In this document: positions 54,549-63,090 of the stretch, piece after piece
Layout: each line of letters starts with the position of its first letter
How positions within the stretch are numbered: position 1 is the first letter of the stretch
Origin: CAVOAK01 sp965217615
GTDB taxonomy: Bacteria > Pseudomonadota > Alphaproteobacteria > UBA8366 > CAVOAK01
DNA length: 64,000 nt
Direction: 5' to 3'
Assembly: GCA_965217615.1 (NCBI GenBank)
Contig: CBDCIT010000047.1
Location: 1-64,000 of the forward strand
Notes under the pieces: model-generated
Seen by the model: only the letters and a program-made list of their open reading frames with translations
What the model was told of the DNA's origin: nothing
The model's database searches: none
Translations under genes and position numbers: made by a program

Positions 54549-55340
54549 TCAGGCCACCTGAGCAGCGAGCTCGTCGCAACGCATGAATGTCGATCTGGGT
54601 TTGGACTTTATGAGTTTGATCAATCTCTCGACCATTCGTAGTCGGCCGGGATGACCGATGAGTTGAACATGCAGCGTCAAGTGGAAGAACGATCCGGGTC
54701 GATCGTCATAGAGTCCAAGGAAATCCTCGCTCCAGGTTTCGAATGCGGTCGATGAGCTATCAATTGTGCCACCTAGTCCTCCGCCGTAGAGAAAATAGGG
54801 TGCGTCGGCGAGATGCCAGTGGACCGGAAGCTCGACGATCGGAATAGGCGCACCGTCGCGAACATGTCGGTATGGGCGCGATCGATCCTGAAAGTTCGTC
54901 GAAATGCTGATCTTTGATTCCAACAGCAGATCTATGGTGTGATCGGTTAACTCCCAGCCGGGCGCTCGCCACGTTACCGGCCGAAGCCCGACAACCTTCG
55001 TGATTGCCTCGATCCCCCGCACGAGTTCATCGCGCTCCTGCATTTGATCGAGACCGATAAGCGCAAGATGGTCATAGCCATGACTTGCGACCTCATGTCC
55101 GCGCTGATGAATGGTGCGCACTGCTTCGGGGTAACGGTCGACAGTTTGACCGGGAACAAAAAACGTCGAAACGATCGAGTGGTGATCCAACAAGTTGAGT
55201 AGCGGCTCCAGGCCTTCCTGCACCGCGTAGGCGCCCTGGCTCATCAGAACAGGTCTCGGTTCGCCAGCGGCAAGCGCACGCGACCAGCCGGCCTCGGCGT
55301 CAAGGCAGATACCGAAAATCACAGGAAAGGACGAGTTCAT
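54549..55340 (-). CDS. Polysaccharide deacetylase (NodB-like) family protein
   Basis: 263 residues. NodB-homology motifs: catalytic Asp in GICLDAEAGW, the HGYDHLAL zinc-type His pair, and TWRAPGWELTDHTIDLL. The C-terminus RPGSFFHLTLHVQLIGHPGR carries the closing LH block. ATG 55340 (MNSSFPVIFG) is chosen; GGAG lies upstream. Such proteins include amidohydrolases acting on small N-acyl compounds as well as polysaccharides. Its pairing with the M24 protein, 29 bp downstream, suggests a small-molecule catabolic role. Confidence 0.85.
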   Translation of the reverse strand: MNSSFPVIFGICLDAEAGWSRALAAGEPRPVLMSQGAYAVQEGLEPLLNLLDHHSIVSTFFVPGQTVDRYPEAVRTIHQRGHEVASHGYDHLALIGLDQMQERDELVRGIEAITKVVGLRPVTWRAPGWELTDHTIDLLLESKISISTNFQDRSRPYRHVRDGAPIPIVELPVHWHLADAPYFLYGGGLGGTIDSSSTAFETWSEDFLGLYDDRPGSFFHLTLHVQLIGHPGRLRMVERLIKLIKSKPRSTFMRCDELAAQVA

Positions 55341-55486
55341 GGCATGGTTCTCCAAATGGGCGGTTGTCGGCCAATCTAGCCCTCCGGATATCGTCCCCGC
55401 AAGCCGCAGCAGGTGGACGATAGTCGACGTCCTCAGCGCTGACGCTTAAGCTGTGACCCTCAGACGCCGCTGCAGATGAGAGATTC

Positions 55487-55942
55487 GTGACGAGCCAGAC
55501 GGCCGGATATTCCGGGACACCCTTGGCGAAGAAGCTCGGCCTGAAGTCCGGCTATCACACGCTGATGATTGGCGCGCCTGACGCCGTGATTGTGATAGCG
55601 AAAGCGCAAAAGCTTGCGTCGCTTTCCGTCATCGCATCACCAGCGGCCGCGCGCCGCCGCGAATTGGAGTTCGACTATATCCATGTATTCCCCGACAGCA
55701 CCGCGGATCTCAAGCAGGCCGTCAACAAGCTCAAGCCGCGTCTCAAGATCGATGGAATGCTCTGGCTCTCATGGCCGAAACAGGCGCCGAAAGTGCCGAC
55801 CGACCTGGACGATGCCGTGGTACGGAAATGCGGCCTCGACGCCGGCCTTGTCGACGTTAAGGTCTGCGCCGTCGACGACGTCTGGTCGGGTTTAAAGTTT
55901 GTCTACAGGCTTAAGGATCGCGGTAATAGCGGTGGTGCCTAA
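55487..55942 (+). CDS. DUF3052-domain protein
   Basis: 151 residues. The family pattern is GYSGTPLAKKLGLKSGYHTLMIGAPD at the N-terminus, then FDYIHVFPDSTADLKQAVNKLKPRLKIDGMLWLSWPKQAPKVPTDLDDAVVRKCGLDAGLVDVKVCAVDDVWSGLKFVYR. It starts at GTG 55487. Cytoplasmic; the biochemical role of DUF3052 is unknown. Convergent with the anti-sigma gene. Confidence 0.88.
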   Translation: MTSQTAGYSGTPLAKKLGLKSGYHTLMIGAPDAVIVIAKAQKLASLSVIASPAAARRRELEFDYIHVFPDSTADLKQAVNKLKPRLKIDGMLWLSWPKQAPKVPTDLDDAVVRKCGLDAGLVDVKVCAVDDVWSGLKFVYRLKDRGNSGGA

Positions 55943-55959
55943 CGCAAGCTTGGCCGTCC

Positions 55960-56733
55960 TTACGGTCGGTTCAGCGCTTCGTAGGCCACGTTCGTGATTT
56001 GCAGAAGTTTCGCACGCTCCATCTCGCCGATTAGCGCGTATGCAACCGGGCCGTCGAGCCAGTAGAAGGCGCTGATTCCGCCCGCTTTGATAAAGCGAAA
56101 CGCCGTTATCTTGTTCTTCAACGTCTTCGTTGCATAGAGCGTAAGTCTCATCCCTTCCGCATTCTCATACATGAACTGCGCCGCGGCCCCCTGCTTTGAC
56201 GGCAACAGCCTGCCGCCGACCAGGTCATATCCAAATTTGTTAAAGTGCGGCATGTGGATCTTGTAGCCCAAACGCTTGGAAAGCCATGCGACAAGGTGCT
56301 TTTCTTCATCTGCCGCGACCTCCACCGGATGACGGACTTCGACCGTATACACGCGATGCGCGTCGACGGCCTGACCGGCAATCTCAAATGCCGAGCTCGA
56401 CGACTGCCGCAACAGCTCGTTGGCGCCCCAACCCGAACCCAGGCCAATAGCAAGCCAAAGCGAGGCTGCCGCAATGGCCCGCATCCTGCGCCGCCAGGCG
56501 TTCCGCTGAAGCAGGCTGTCCACCGACAGGCGCTCAGGAATATCCTCTTTCGTGACGTCGCCGAACAATGACATCAGCCCTCTGTTCTGTTCGCGATACG
56601 CCCTGACCTGCTCGGCACTATCCGGATTCGCTCCCAACGCAGCTTCGACCGCCGCACGTCGGTCGTCGTCCAACAGGCCATCGACATAGGCGTGCAGCTC
56701 TGCATCGTCGATGTTGTGCTGCTTGTCGCTCAC
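55960..56733 (-). CDS. Anti-sigma factor of the disrupted ECF sigma gene
   Basis: 257 residues. The N-terminal ELHAYVDGLLDDDRRAAVEAALGANPDSAEQVRAYREQN is the anti-sigma helical domain. One membrane helix is near 85-105 (AIAAASLWLAIGLGSGWG). The C-terminal part is periplasmic. GTG 56733 overlaps the sigma stop (GTGA), showing that the two were one translationally coupled operon. It lost its promoter context and partner when the IS1182-like copy landed in sigma. Its own frame is intact. Confidence 0.85.
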   Translation of the reverse strand: MSDKQHNIDDAELHAYVDGLLDDDRRAAVEAALGANPDSAEQVRAYREQNRGLMSLFGDVTKEDIPERLSVDSLLQRNAWRRRMRAIAAASLWLAIGLGSGWGANELLRQSSSSAFEIAGQAVDAHRVYTVEVRHPVEVAADEEKHLVAWLSKRLGYKIHMPHFNKFGYDLVGGRLLPSKQGAAAQFMYENAEGMRLTLYATKTLKNKITAFRFIKAGGISAFYWLDGPVAYALIGEMERAKLLQITNVAYEALNRP

Positions 56734-56815
56734 TTTACTCTCCGAAGCTTCTGCGGACCGGTATCATCCGTCAGCGCACGCAACCTCGCCCGGCCACGCG
56801 ACAACCGAGACATAA
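56730..56815 (-). pseudogene. ECF sigma factor, C-terminal remnant
   Basis: The reverse strand reads MSRLSRGRARLRALTDDTG then PQKLRRVK and stop. It continues the region-4 helix-turn-helix of the sigma fragment at 58263-58690; the two halves join as GTV-MSRLSRGRARLR. The IS1182-like copy separates them. TTAT on this strand (ATAA on plus, 56812-56815) is one copy of the target duplication. Confidence 0.9.
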
Positions 56816-58262
56816 GAGCCCGTTGATTAAGTCGGCGCCGTCTGATTCTCTGGTTCCCTGATTTGCAGGGGGATTTGCCGATGGCGATGGGACGGCAGAA
56901 GGATGGTCAGGGGGACCTGATGGTGAGCTGGTCGGAGATGCCGCGCTCTCCGGGTCATGTGTTTTATGACCGCTTGCAGTCGGTGCTGATCGAGGGCGGC
57001 TTCGACGCCTTTGCCGAGGCGAGCTGCCGGCCTTATTACGCGGCCCGGATGGGCGCGCCCTCGGTGCCGCCCGGGCGCTATTTCCGGATGCACCTGGTGG
57101 GCTACTTCGAGGGCATCGACAGCGAGCGCGGTCTGGAGTGGCGCTGCTCGGACTCGCTTTCGCTGCGGGCGTTCCTGCGACTGGGGAGCCGTGATCGGGT
57201 ACCGGACCATTCCTGGCTGTCACGGAGCCGCACGCGCCTGCCCCATGAAGTCCACGCGGCGGTCTTCGACTGGGTTCTGGTGCTGATCGCCGAGGCGGGG
57301 CTGATCAAGGGCAAGCGCATCGGCGTCGATGCCTCGACCATGGAGGCCAACGCGGCGCTGCGGAACATCGTGCGGCGCGCCAACGGCGAAGGCTACCGGG
57401 AGATGCTGGAGCGCCTGGCCCGGGAAAGCGGGGTCGAGACACCCACGGCCGAGGACCTGGCGCGTCTGGAGCGGAAGCGCAAGGGCAAGAAGCTTTCCAA
57501 CACGGATTGGGTTTCGAAGAGCGACCCCGAGGCCAAGATCGCCAAGATGAAGGACGGCACGACGCATCTGGCCTACAAGCCCGAGCACGCGGTGGATCTG
57601 GACACCGGCGCGGTGGTGGCGGCCGAGCTGCACCCGGCCGATGAGGGCGACACCACGACGCTTTCCAAGACCCTGGCGAAGGCCGAGGCAAACCTCGAGG
57701 CGGTGGATGCGGCACCGACGTCGGAGGAGCCGGCCGAATGCGTCGCCGACAAAGGTTATCACTCACGGGCGGTCTTGAGGGCTCTGAACGACAGTCCCTG
57801 GAAGACTCGGATCGCGGCGCCCAAGCAGACCGGCTTTTCGCGCTGGCACGGTGATGAGGCGGCGCGGCGCGCGGTCACCAACAACCGTGCGCGGCTCAAG
57901 TCCGGGGTCGCCCGCGAGGCCTTCAAGCTGCGCGCCGAGATCGTCGAGCGCTGCTTTGCCCACAACCTCGATCGTGGCGGCATGCGACGAACCTGGCTGC
58001 GCGGGCGAGAGAATGTGCACAAGCGATACCTGCTCCACGTCGCCGGCCACAATCTATCGTTACTGATGCGCCAGCTCATCGGCGCCGGCACCCCGCGGGA
58101 GGCCGTGGCGGGCGGATATGGCGGTATTTTCGTTCTGCTCACGCCCACCGGGGCCATGCTGGTGGCACGGGGGGGTTCGCAGAGCGGCCAGTCGGCTTTC
58201 GCCGCCGCATTCCTCATCTGGGGGGGGTGAGAGCCGGAAAAAGCCACTTAATCAACGGGCTG
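56816..58262 (+). mobile_element. IS1182-like element, complete, 1447 bp, ATAA target duplication
   Basis: Inverted termini AGCCCGTTGATTAAGT (left) and ACTTAATCAACGGGCT (right). ATAA lies on both sides (56812-56815 and 58263-58266), so this is a clean insertion. The target was the sigma-factor reading frame, which is restored if the element and one ATAA are removed. It is the only uninterrupted copy in the window. Confidence 0.95.
56881..58230 (+). CDS. IS1182-like DDE transposase, intact
   Basis: About 449 residues. DUF772-type N-terminus, first catalytic Asp in IGVDASTMEANAALR, the YKPEHAVDLDTGAVVAAELHPADEGDT block, second Asp in ADKGYHS, and the Glu-bearing RGRENVHKRYLLHVAGHNLSLLMR. It starts at ATG 56881. 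The element inside copy A broke exactly at the ADKGYHS block, so this copy is the only one here able to supply transposase. Confidence 0.93.
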   Translation: MAMGRQKDGQGDLMVSWSEMPRSPGHVFYDRLQSVLIEGGFDAFAEASCRPYYAARMGAPSVPPGRYFRMHLVGYFEGIDSERGLEWRCSDSLSLRAFLRLGSRDRVPDHSWLSRSRTRLPHEVHAAVFDWVLVLIAEAGLIKGKRIGVDASTMEANAALRNIVRRANGEGYREMLERLARESGVETPTAEDLARLERKRKGKKLSNTDWVSKSDPEAKIAKMKDGTTHLAYKPEHAVDLDTGAVVAAELHPADEGDTTTLSKTLAKAEANLEAVDAAPTSEEPAECVADKGYHSRAVLRALNDSPWKTRIAAPKQTGFSRWHGDEAARRAVTNNRARLKSGVAREAFKLRAEIVERCFAHNLDRGGMRRTWLRGRENVHKRYLLHVAGHNLSLLMRQLIGAGTPREAVAGGYGGIFVLLTPTGAMLVARGGSQSGQSAFAAAFLIWGG

Positions 58263-58690
58263 ATAACCGTGCCGACGGCGATCCCAAGCGTCTCCGCGGT
58301 TTCCTGGTAGGTCATGCCTTCAATTGCAACCAATAGGATGGTCTGCCGTTGCTCGTCGGCAAGTTGGTCCATCGCCACCATCATCTCTCGCGCGCTGACC
58401 ATTGCGATCTGGTCGGCATGCCTCGCGCCAGCGCCGTCAGCGGCTTCCAAGGGCATTGACCATGGGCGCGTGCTAAGACGTCGCATCTCGTTTGCATATA
58501 GATTGTGCATAATAGTCATAAGCCAAGCTCGCATGTTGCCCGGGCCATTCCACAAATGACGACGCGACAACGCCCGTTCGAGACAGTCTTGAACCAAATC
58601 GTCGGCGCGATCACGGTCGCGCATCAGCGCGCGTGCATAGCGCCGCAGGTTCGGCACGCAGTGCGTCAACTTCTCGACAAAATCGTCCAA
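58263..58690 (-). pseudogene. ECF sigma factor, N-terminal part, disrupted by IS
   Basis: Reverse strand, sigma-70 regions 2 and 4: VPNLRRYARALMRDRDRADDLVQDCLERAL, WNGPGNMRAWLMTIMHNLYANEMRR, then REMMVAMDQLADEQRQTILLVAIEGMTYQETAETLGIAVGTV where the IS begins. The natural frame would continue into 56815-56730. The TTG at 58690 is a nominal start; sequence upstream (EAVSANTLDGL) reads in frame up to the IS256 end at 58724, so the true start may also have been removed. Confidence 0.9.
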
Positions 58691-58724
58691 CAGTCCGTCC
58701 AGAGTGTTCGCAGAAACAGCCTCG

Positions 58725-60117
58725 GGTTGTGTCTCGAAAGTGGTGGAAATTGGTTTTGGCGCCTCTCCGAGCGGGCTGAGTTTTGCGGCGGTCAGGCCGC
58801 GCGGTCAAGGGTTTCGTCGGCGATTAGCTGATCGAGGGTTTCCCATCCATCGACTTTGCGCATCTGGATTTGGCCGGAAGCGAGGAGCGCCCAGAGGAGC
58901 ATCGGCACTGTTTCGGGACACGGCAGCACGGTCTGTGTTTTGATCCGGCGCTTGAACTCCTCGTTGAGACGCTCAATGGTGTTGGTCGTTCGGGCTGATT
59001 TCCATTGGCTCTTGGACAGGCGCGTGAAGGTAAAGAGCTTGTCGCCCGCTTCTGCGAGGCTGTCCGCGACGGCCCTGCATTTCAGCCGCCACTTGCGGAC
59101 AAACGCCTTGCGGCGGGTTTCCACCTCGGAGGCAGTGTCGGCATAGATCATATCGCGGTAATCTTCGCTCAGCTCGTCATGCATGTGTTTGGGAGCATGA
59201 CCCAGAAGGTTGCGGTGCTTGTGCACGGTGCAGCGTTGAACGGGAAGGTCATCGCCCCAAAGCGCCGACAGAGCCGCCTCCAGTCCCGGCGCGCCATCGA
59301 CGATGACAAACCCGGGCCGTTTCAGTCCACGCGCATCAAGGTCGTCGAGGAACTGGCGCCACGCCGCCTGGCTTTCTCCGCCCATATTCCCGATCGAAAG
59401 CAAGACCTTCTGGCCATCCCGGCGCACCCCTATAGCCGCGAGAACCGAGATGTTGGTGGCCTTGCGATCCAGTCGGGTCTTGATCACAGTGCCGTCAAGG
59501 ATCAGCCGAACGATATCCTCATCCGCGAGGCCACGGCTGCACCAGGCGTCCCAATCGACCTTCACCTTGCGCCACGCCCGGCTCACAACGTCCTTGCTCA
59601 CAGCACCCCGGAAGAGCCCGAACAGCGCGCGTTTCACCCGCCGCGTGTTGGTTCCGGACAGATACACCGAAGCGATCAGCGCCTCGGCCTTTCTGGTCAG
59701 CCGCTGGTAGCGCGGCAGCGCCCGCGAACGCCATTCCGACGCCCGACCGTCTTCCTCAACGATCCGTGCACGCGGCACGCTCACCCTCTCGGTCCCGAAT
59801 GTCCCCGTCAGTTGCCGCTCCCGGTGCCCGTTCCGATACCCTTGCCGAAGCGCGTCCTCTCGACCGTATCGGCAGCGCCCGAGAAACTGCGCAAGTTCCT
59901 CCTCAAAAACGGCCTCGATCGTGGATCTGATGTTCTCCCGCAGCCGGTCCTCGAGCGGATCATAGCCGGCGTCATTGGCCAGTAGCGAAAGCGCGCAAGT
60001 CTCGGTAGTGTTCTTCATGGCGTGATCTCCTTGGCGGTGCTAGCCGCCGGTTGGGTGGTTGTCTTGTCACCCGGAGATTACGCCATCCTCAAATTTCCAC
60101 CACTTTCGAGACACAGC
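58725..60117 (-). mobile_element. IS256-family element, second copy, no target duplication
   Basis: Same length (1393 bp) and termini as the element at 4801-6193, inverted. The 9-bp flanks differ: ACAGCCTCG at 58716-58724 and CTGGCGCGA at 60118-60126. The left side touches the sigma gene, the right side a truncated DUF6165 gene. This is a rearrangement junction rather than a simple insertion. Confidence 0.93.
58792..60018 (-). CDS. IS256-family (mutator type) transposase, second copy
   Basis: 408 residues, same DDE layout as the copy at 4900-6126 (LILDGTVIKT, VIVDGAPGLEAAL, NTIERLNEEFKRR). It has three substitutions: Cys in ETCALSLL, Tyr in ALPRYQRL and Thr in TTNTIERL. The frame is intact, so it may be active. 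The antisense frame is a shadow. Confidence 0.95.
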   Translation of the reverse strand: MKNTTETCALSLLANDAGYDPLEDRLRENIRSTIEAVFEEELAQFLGRCRYGREDALRQGYRNGHRERQLTGTFGTERVSVPRARIVEEDGRASEWRSRALPRYQRLTRKAEALIASVYLSGTNTRRVKRALFGLFRGAVSKDVVSRAWRKVKVDWDAWCSRGLADEDIVRLILDGTVIKTRLDRKATNISVLAAIGVRRDGQKVLLSIGNMGGESQAAWRQFLDDLDARGLKRPGFVIVDGAPGLEAALSALWGDDLPVQRCTVHKHRNLLGHAPKHMHDELSEDYRDMIYADTASEVETRRKAFVRKWRLKCRAVADSLAEAGDKLFTFTRLSKSQWKSARTTNTIERLNEEFKRRIKTQTVLPCPETVPMLLWALLASGQIQMRKVDGWETLDQLIADETLDRAA

Positions 60118-60266
60118 CTGGCGCGATCGCGCGCGGCAGTGAGCAGCGCCAACTCGCGTCTCACATTTGCGAGCGCTTCTTCTTCAATCAGCCGTTCCGC
60201 TTTGATCTCTAGAATCGAAATCTTGTCGATCAGCTCGCCCCAGGAGACTTCGATGACGACTGACAT
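60118..60266 (-). pseudogene. DUF6165 protein, N-terminal fragment
   Basis: ATG 60266 begins MSVVIEVSWGELIDKISILEIKAERL, the N-terminal block of DUF6165, continuing ANVRRELALLTAARDRA before running into the IS256 terminus. Only about 50 residues remain; the rest is not on the other side of the element, so it was deleted or moved. The fused read-through adds about a dozen IS-encoded residues. Confidence 0.8.
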
Positions 60267-60421
60267 TGCTCAAGTTCCCGACAACATCCGTCGGCCGGAA
60301 GTGGCCGTTTCAGTGCGCGTCCATGATAAACTCTGGAATGCGTCGCTGCCACCAGTGGTCGCGCTGACGTATCAACGAATTTTCGCGCTCAATTTTGGGG
60401 TGGCATACCGGGAGAGGAAAT

Positions 60422-60817
60422 ATGGTCGCAAGCACACTATCGGCGTTTGACCTCACCAGTACGTATGTTTGCCTTGATGATGGTGGCGCCGCGGCCACAA
60501 TCGACGTAACAGCTGAATTTTGGACTGAACTTATGGCTGGCGAGCGGCGTTGCGATGGCAGGCTCGTGACCGCGTTCCAGATGGGCGAGAGCGCGGCCCA
60601 TTGGGAAATGCATCCGGCTGGTGACGAGTTGATCTGCTTGTTTTCGGGGTCGGCAGTTGCCGTCCTGGAGGAGGCGGATATTGCGCGGGAGATCGAGCTA
60701 CAAGCCCGGTCGGCCTGCATCATCCCAAAAGGCGTGTGGCATCGCTTGATCGTTCGCGATCCTGGCCAGGCTCTTTTCGTTACGCCGGGCAAGGGCACGC
60801 AGCATCGCCCGCTCTAG
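60422..60817 (+). CDS. Cupin-domain protein
   Basis: 131 residues from ATG 60422, with GGGAGAGG upstream. The cupin metal motifs are HWEMHPAGDELICLFSGSAVAVLEE (motif 1 His/Glu) and IIPKGVWHRLIV (motif 2 His). Small cytoplasmic single-domain cupin. Neighbours are a Rieske oxygenase and a dehydratase, but no direct functional link is visible. Confidence 0.85.
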   Translation: MVASTLSAFDLTSTYVCLDDGGAAATIDVTAEFWTELMAGERRCDGRLVTAFQMGESAAHWEMHPAGDELICLFSGSAVAVLEEADIAREIELQARSACIIPKGVWHRLIVRDPGQALFVTPGKGTQHRPL

Positions 60818-60964
60818 GTCATGGTGGACGACCTTGCGAGCATGTATGCGCGCGGTTAGAAGGCTCGAATTGAAGCTATGGTCCACCGCGCGGACTTGGC
60901 ATCACGTATTCGGTGCTGCAAAGTGTGGCGAGCCTAAGCCGCGCCCATAATCCAGCCGCCGCCG

Positions 60965-61990
60965 ATGTTTATGCGCAATCTTTGGTACGTCGCCATGCCG
61001 GGTCAACGCCTCAAAGCGGGCGCGCTGGTCTCGAAAGTAATGCTTGGTGAACCCATCATGGTGGGTCGCACAGCAGGGGGTGAACCATTCGCATTGCGCA
61101 ACATCTGCCCGCACCGAGGCGTGCCGCTTACCTATGGCCGCTTAGATGGGGACGTCGTCGAGTGCTGCTATCACGGCTGGCGCTTCGATAAGGACGGGCG
61201 ATGTACAGAAATTCCGTCGCTGGCCGACGGGCAGAACTTCGATTTGGCCCAGATCAGTGTCCGCCGCTATGCCTGCCGAGAAGTCCAGGGCTACATCTGG
61301 GTCTTCATGGACGACGAACGTGAAGCCGTAGACCCACCGCCGCCGCCGCAGATCCCGGAAATCGGTGAGCGGCGCCCCGATGTGACCCGCACCGTATGTT
61401 TCCCGGCGCATGCCGATCACGCGGTCGTCGGCTTGATGGACCCAGCCCACGGCCCCTTCGTTCATCAAGCCTGGTGGTGGCGCAAACGCCACTCGATCCA
61501 TGAAAAAGCGAAGCAATTCACGCCGTCGCACTTGGGTTTCACGATGGTGCGCCACGCACCTTCGTCGAACTCAGTGGCCTACCGCATTCTTGGCGGGGAG
61601 ATCAGCACGGAGATTTCCTTCGAACTCCCGGGGGTCCGCATCGAAGTCGTTCGGGCCGGTGCCCGCGTGCTCTGTGGCCTGACTGCCGTGACGCCAATTG
61701 ACGAGACCGAGACAGAAGTCAACCACGCCATCTATTGGACTGTGCCCTGGCTAACGCCGCTGAAACCGATCGTTTGGAATATCGCTGGTGCGTTCCTTAA
61801 TCAGGATCGCGCCATGGTCGTCAAGCAGCAGCAGGGCCTAAAGTACGATCCGACGCTCTCATTAATCGACGACGCCGATACGCAGGCGAAATGGTACTAT
61901 CGCTTAAAGCGCGAATGGCAGGCGGCCGAGGAGGAAGGCCGCGCGTTTCAGAATCCGGTGCGGGAAACCGTCCTGCGTTGGCGCAGTTGA
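60965..61990 (+). CDS. Rieske non-heme iron oxygenase alpha subunit (short type)
   Basis: 341 residues. Rieske ligands are CPHRG (Cys48, His50) and CCYHGW (Cys67/68, His70). Mononuclear iron ligands are in GLMDPAHGPFVH (Asp159, His162, His167). Shorter than the oxygenase at 14469-15839 and closer to vanillate-demethylase or PobA-like monooxygenases. No reductase or ferredoxin gene is adjacent. It starts at ATG 60965; an in-frame ATG lies two codons later. Substrate unknown. Confidence 0.85.
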   Translation: MFMRNLWYVAMPGQRLKAGALVSKVMLGEPIMVGRTAGGEPFALRNICPHRGVPLTYGRLDGDVVECCYHGWRFDKDGRCTEIPSLADGQNFDLAQISVRRYACREVQGYIWVFMDDEREAVDPPPPPQIPEIGERRPDVTRTVCFPAHADHAVVGLMDPAHGPFVHQAWWWRKRHSIHEKAKQFTPSHLGFTMVRHAPSSNSVAYRILGGEISTEISFELPGVRIEVVRAGARVLCGLTAVTPIDETETEVNHAIYWTVPWLTPLKPIVWNIAGAFLNQDRAMVVKQQQGLKYDPTLSLIDDADTQAKWYYRLKREWQAAEEEGRAFQNPVRETVLRWRS

Positions 61991-62061
61991 AGGACGAGCG
62001 CGCGCTGTTCCAGCGCGCTGGTGGATCGAGGAAAAACGAACCAGCCATGCACGATCATTGA

Positions 62062-63084
62062 ATGAACCGGAAACGGTCTATGCCATCGATGCCTTCTTCA
62101 AATCCCACTGCACGATTCCCAACGATCGATGATGTCCGCGACGCTGCGACCAGGATTCACGGCAAAGCAATACGGACGCCGCTTTTAGAGTCGCCCGAGG
62201 TTAATGCACGTATCGGTAGTCGCGTACTCGTCAAGGCTGAGCCATTACAACGTACTGGCTCGTTTAAGTTTCGCGGTGCCTACAACAAGCTCAGTCGTCT
62301 TTCGCCAGACGAGCTTGCCGCCGGCGTGGTCACCGACTCGTCCGGCAATCATGCCCAAGGTATCGCGGCCGTAGCTCAATTGCTGGGAGCTCCCGCGACG
62401 ATCATCATGCCGAGCAGCGCGCCCCAAAACAAAGTCGAAAAAACAAGGGCCTACGGCGCTGAAATAGTCTCCTACGAACGCGGCAGCTTGGACGCCGAAG
62501 TACTGACCAAACAAACTGCCAAGGATCTGGGAGCGACCCTGATACTGTCCTTTGACGATCCATACATCATGGCCGGACACGGAACAGTCGGTCTGGAGAT
62601 TGCCGAACAGGCGAAGGAAGCTGGCGCCGCACTCGATGCAGTCCTGGTGCCGTGCGGCGGCGGCGGCCTGTCATCCGGGGTCGGGCTTGCAATTGCGGCA
62701 ACAAGCCCGGAGACCGAGGCCTATGCCGTGGAGCCCGCCGGCTTCGAGTGTATGACCCGCTCGCTCGCGGCAGGCGAACCGATGGATGTCCCCGCAGGCG
62801 CGAACTCCATCTGCGATGCCATACTGGGAATACGCACCCGCCGCTATACATTTGCCATGTGCCAGAAGCTTCTCGCAGGCGGTGTCACCGCGGACGACGA
62901 TGCGGTCCGGCTGGCGATGAACGTCGCATTTCGCGAATTTAAGCTGGTCGTCGAACCGGGCGGGAGTATTGCTTTGGCTGCCGCGCTCGAGCAGAAAATA
63001 CCCGTCGAGGGTCGCACCATTGCGGTCGTTTGCTCTGGCGGCAATGTTGATAATTCGGTGTTTGCCCGCGCAATTGGCTCATAG
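62062..63084 (+). CDS. PLP-dependent threonine/serine dehydratase
   Basis: 340 residues, a single catalytic domain without a C-terminal ACT regulatory domain. PLP lysine in RTGSFKFRGAYNKL. The substrate loop SSGNHAQGIA and the phosphate-binding CGGGGLSSGVG are intact. The family includes catabolic threonine dehydratase and serine racemase, not separable here. It starts at ATG 62062. The nitrilase gene ends 6 bp away on the opposite strand. Confidence 0.92.
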   Translation: MNRKRSMPSMPSSNPTARFPTIDDVRDAATRIHGKAIRTPLLESPEVNARIGSRVLVKAEPLQRTGSFKFRGAYNKLSRLSPDELAAGVVTDSSGNHAQGIAAVAQLLGAPATIIMPSSAPQNKVEKTRAYGAEIVSYERGSLDAEVLTKQTAKDLGATLILSFDDPYIMAGHGTVGLEIAEQAKEAGAALDAVLVPCGGGGLSSGVGLAIAATSPETEAYAVEPAGFECMTRSLAAGEPMDVPAGANSICDAILGIRTRRYTFAMCQKLLAGGVTADDDAVRLAMNVAFREFKLVVEPGGSIALAAALEQKIPVEGRTIAVVCSGGNVDNSVFARAIGS

Positions 63085-63090
63085 CCAGCC

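Noticed and set aside
60254..60450. Forward open frame of 65 residues overlapping the DUF6165 remnant
   Set aside because: Antisense to a recognisable coding fragment, and its end overlaps the better-supported cupin gene start.
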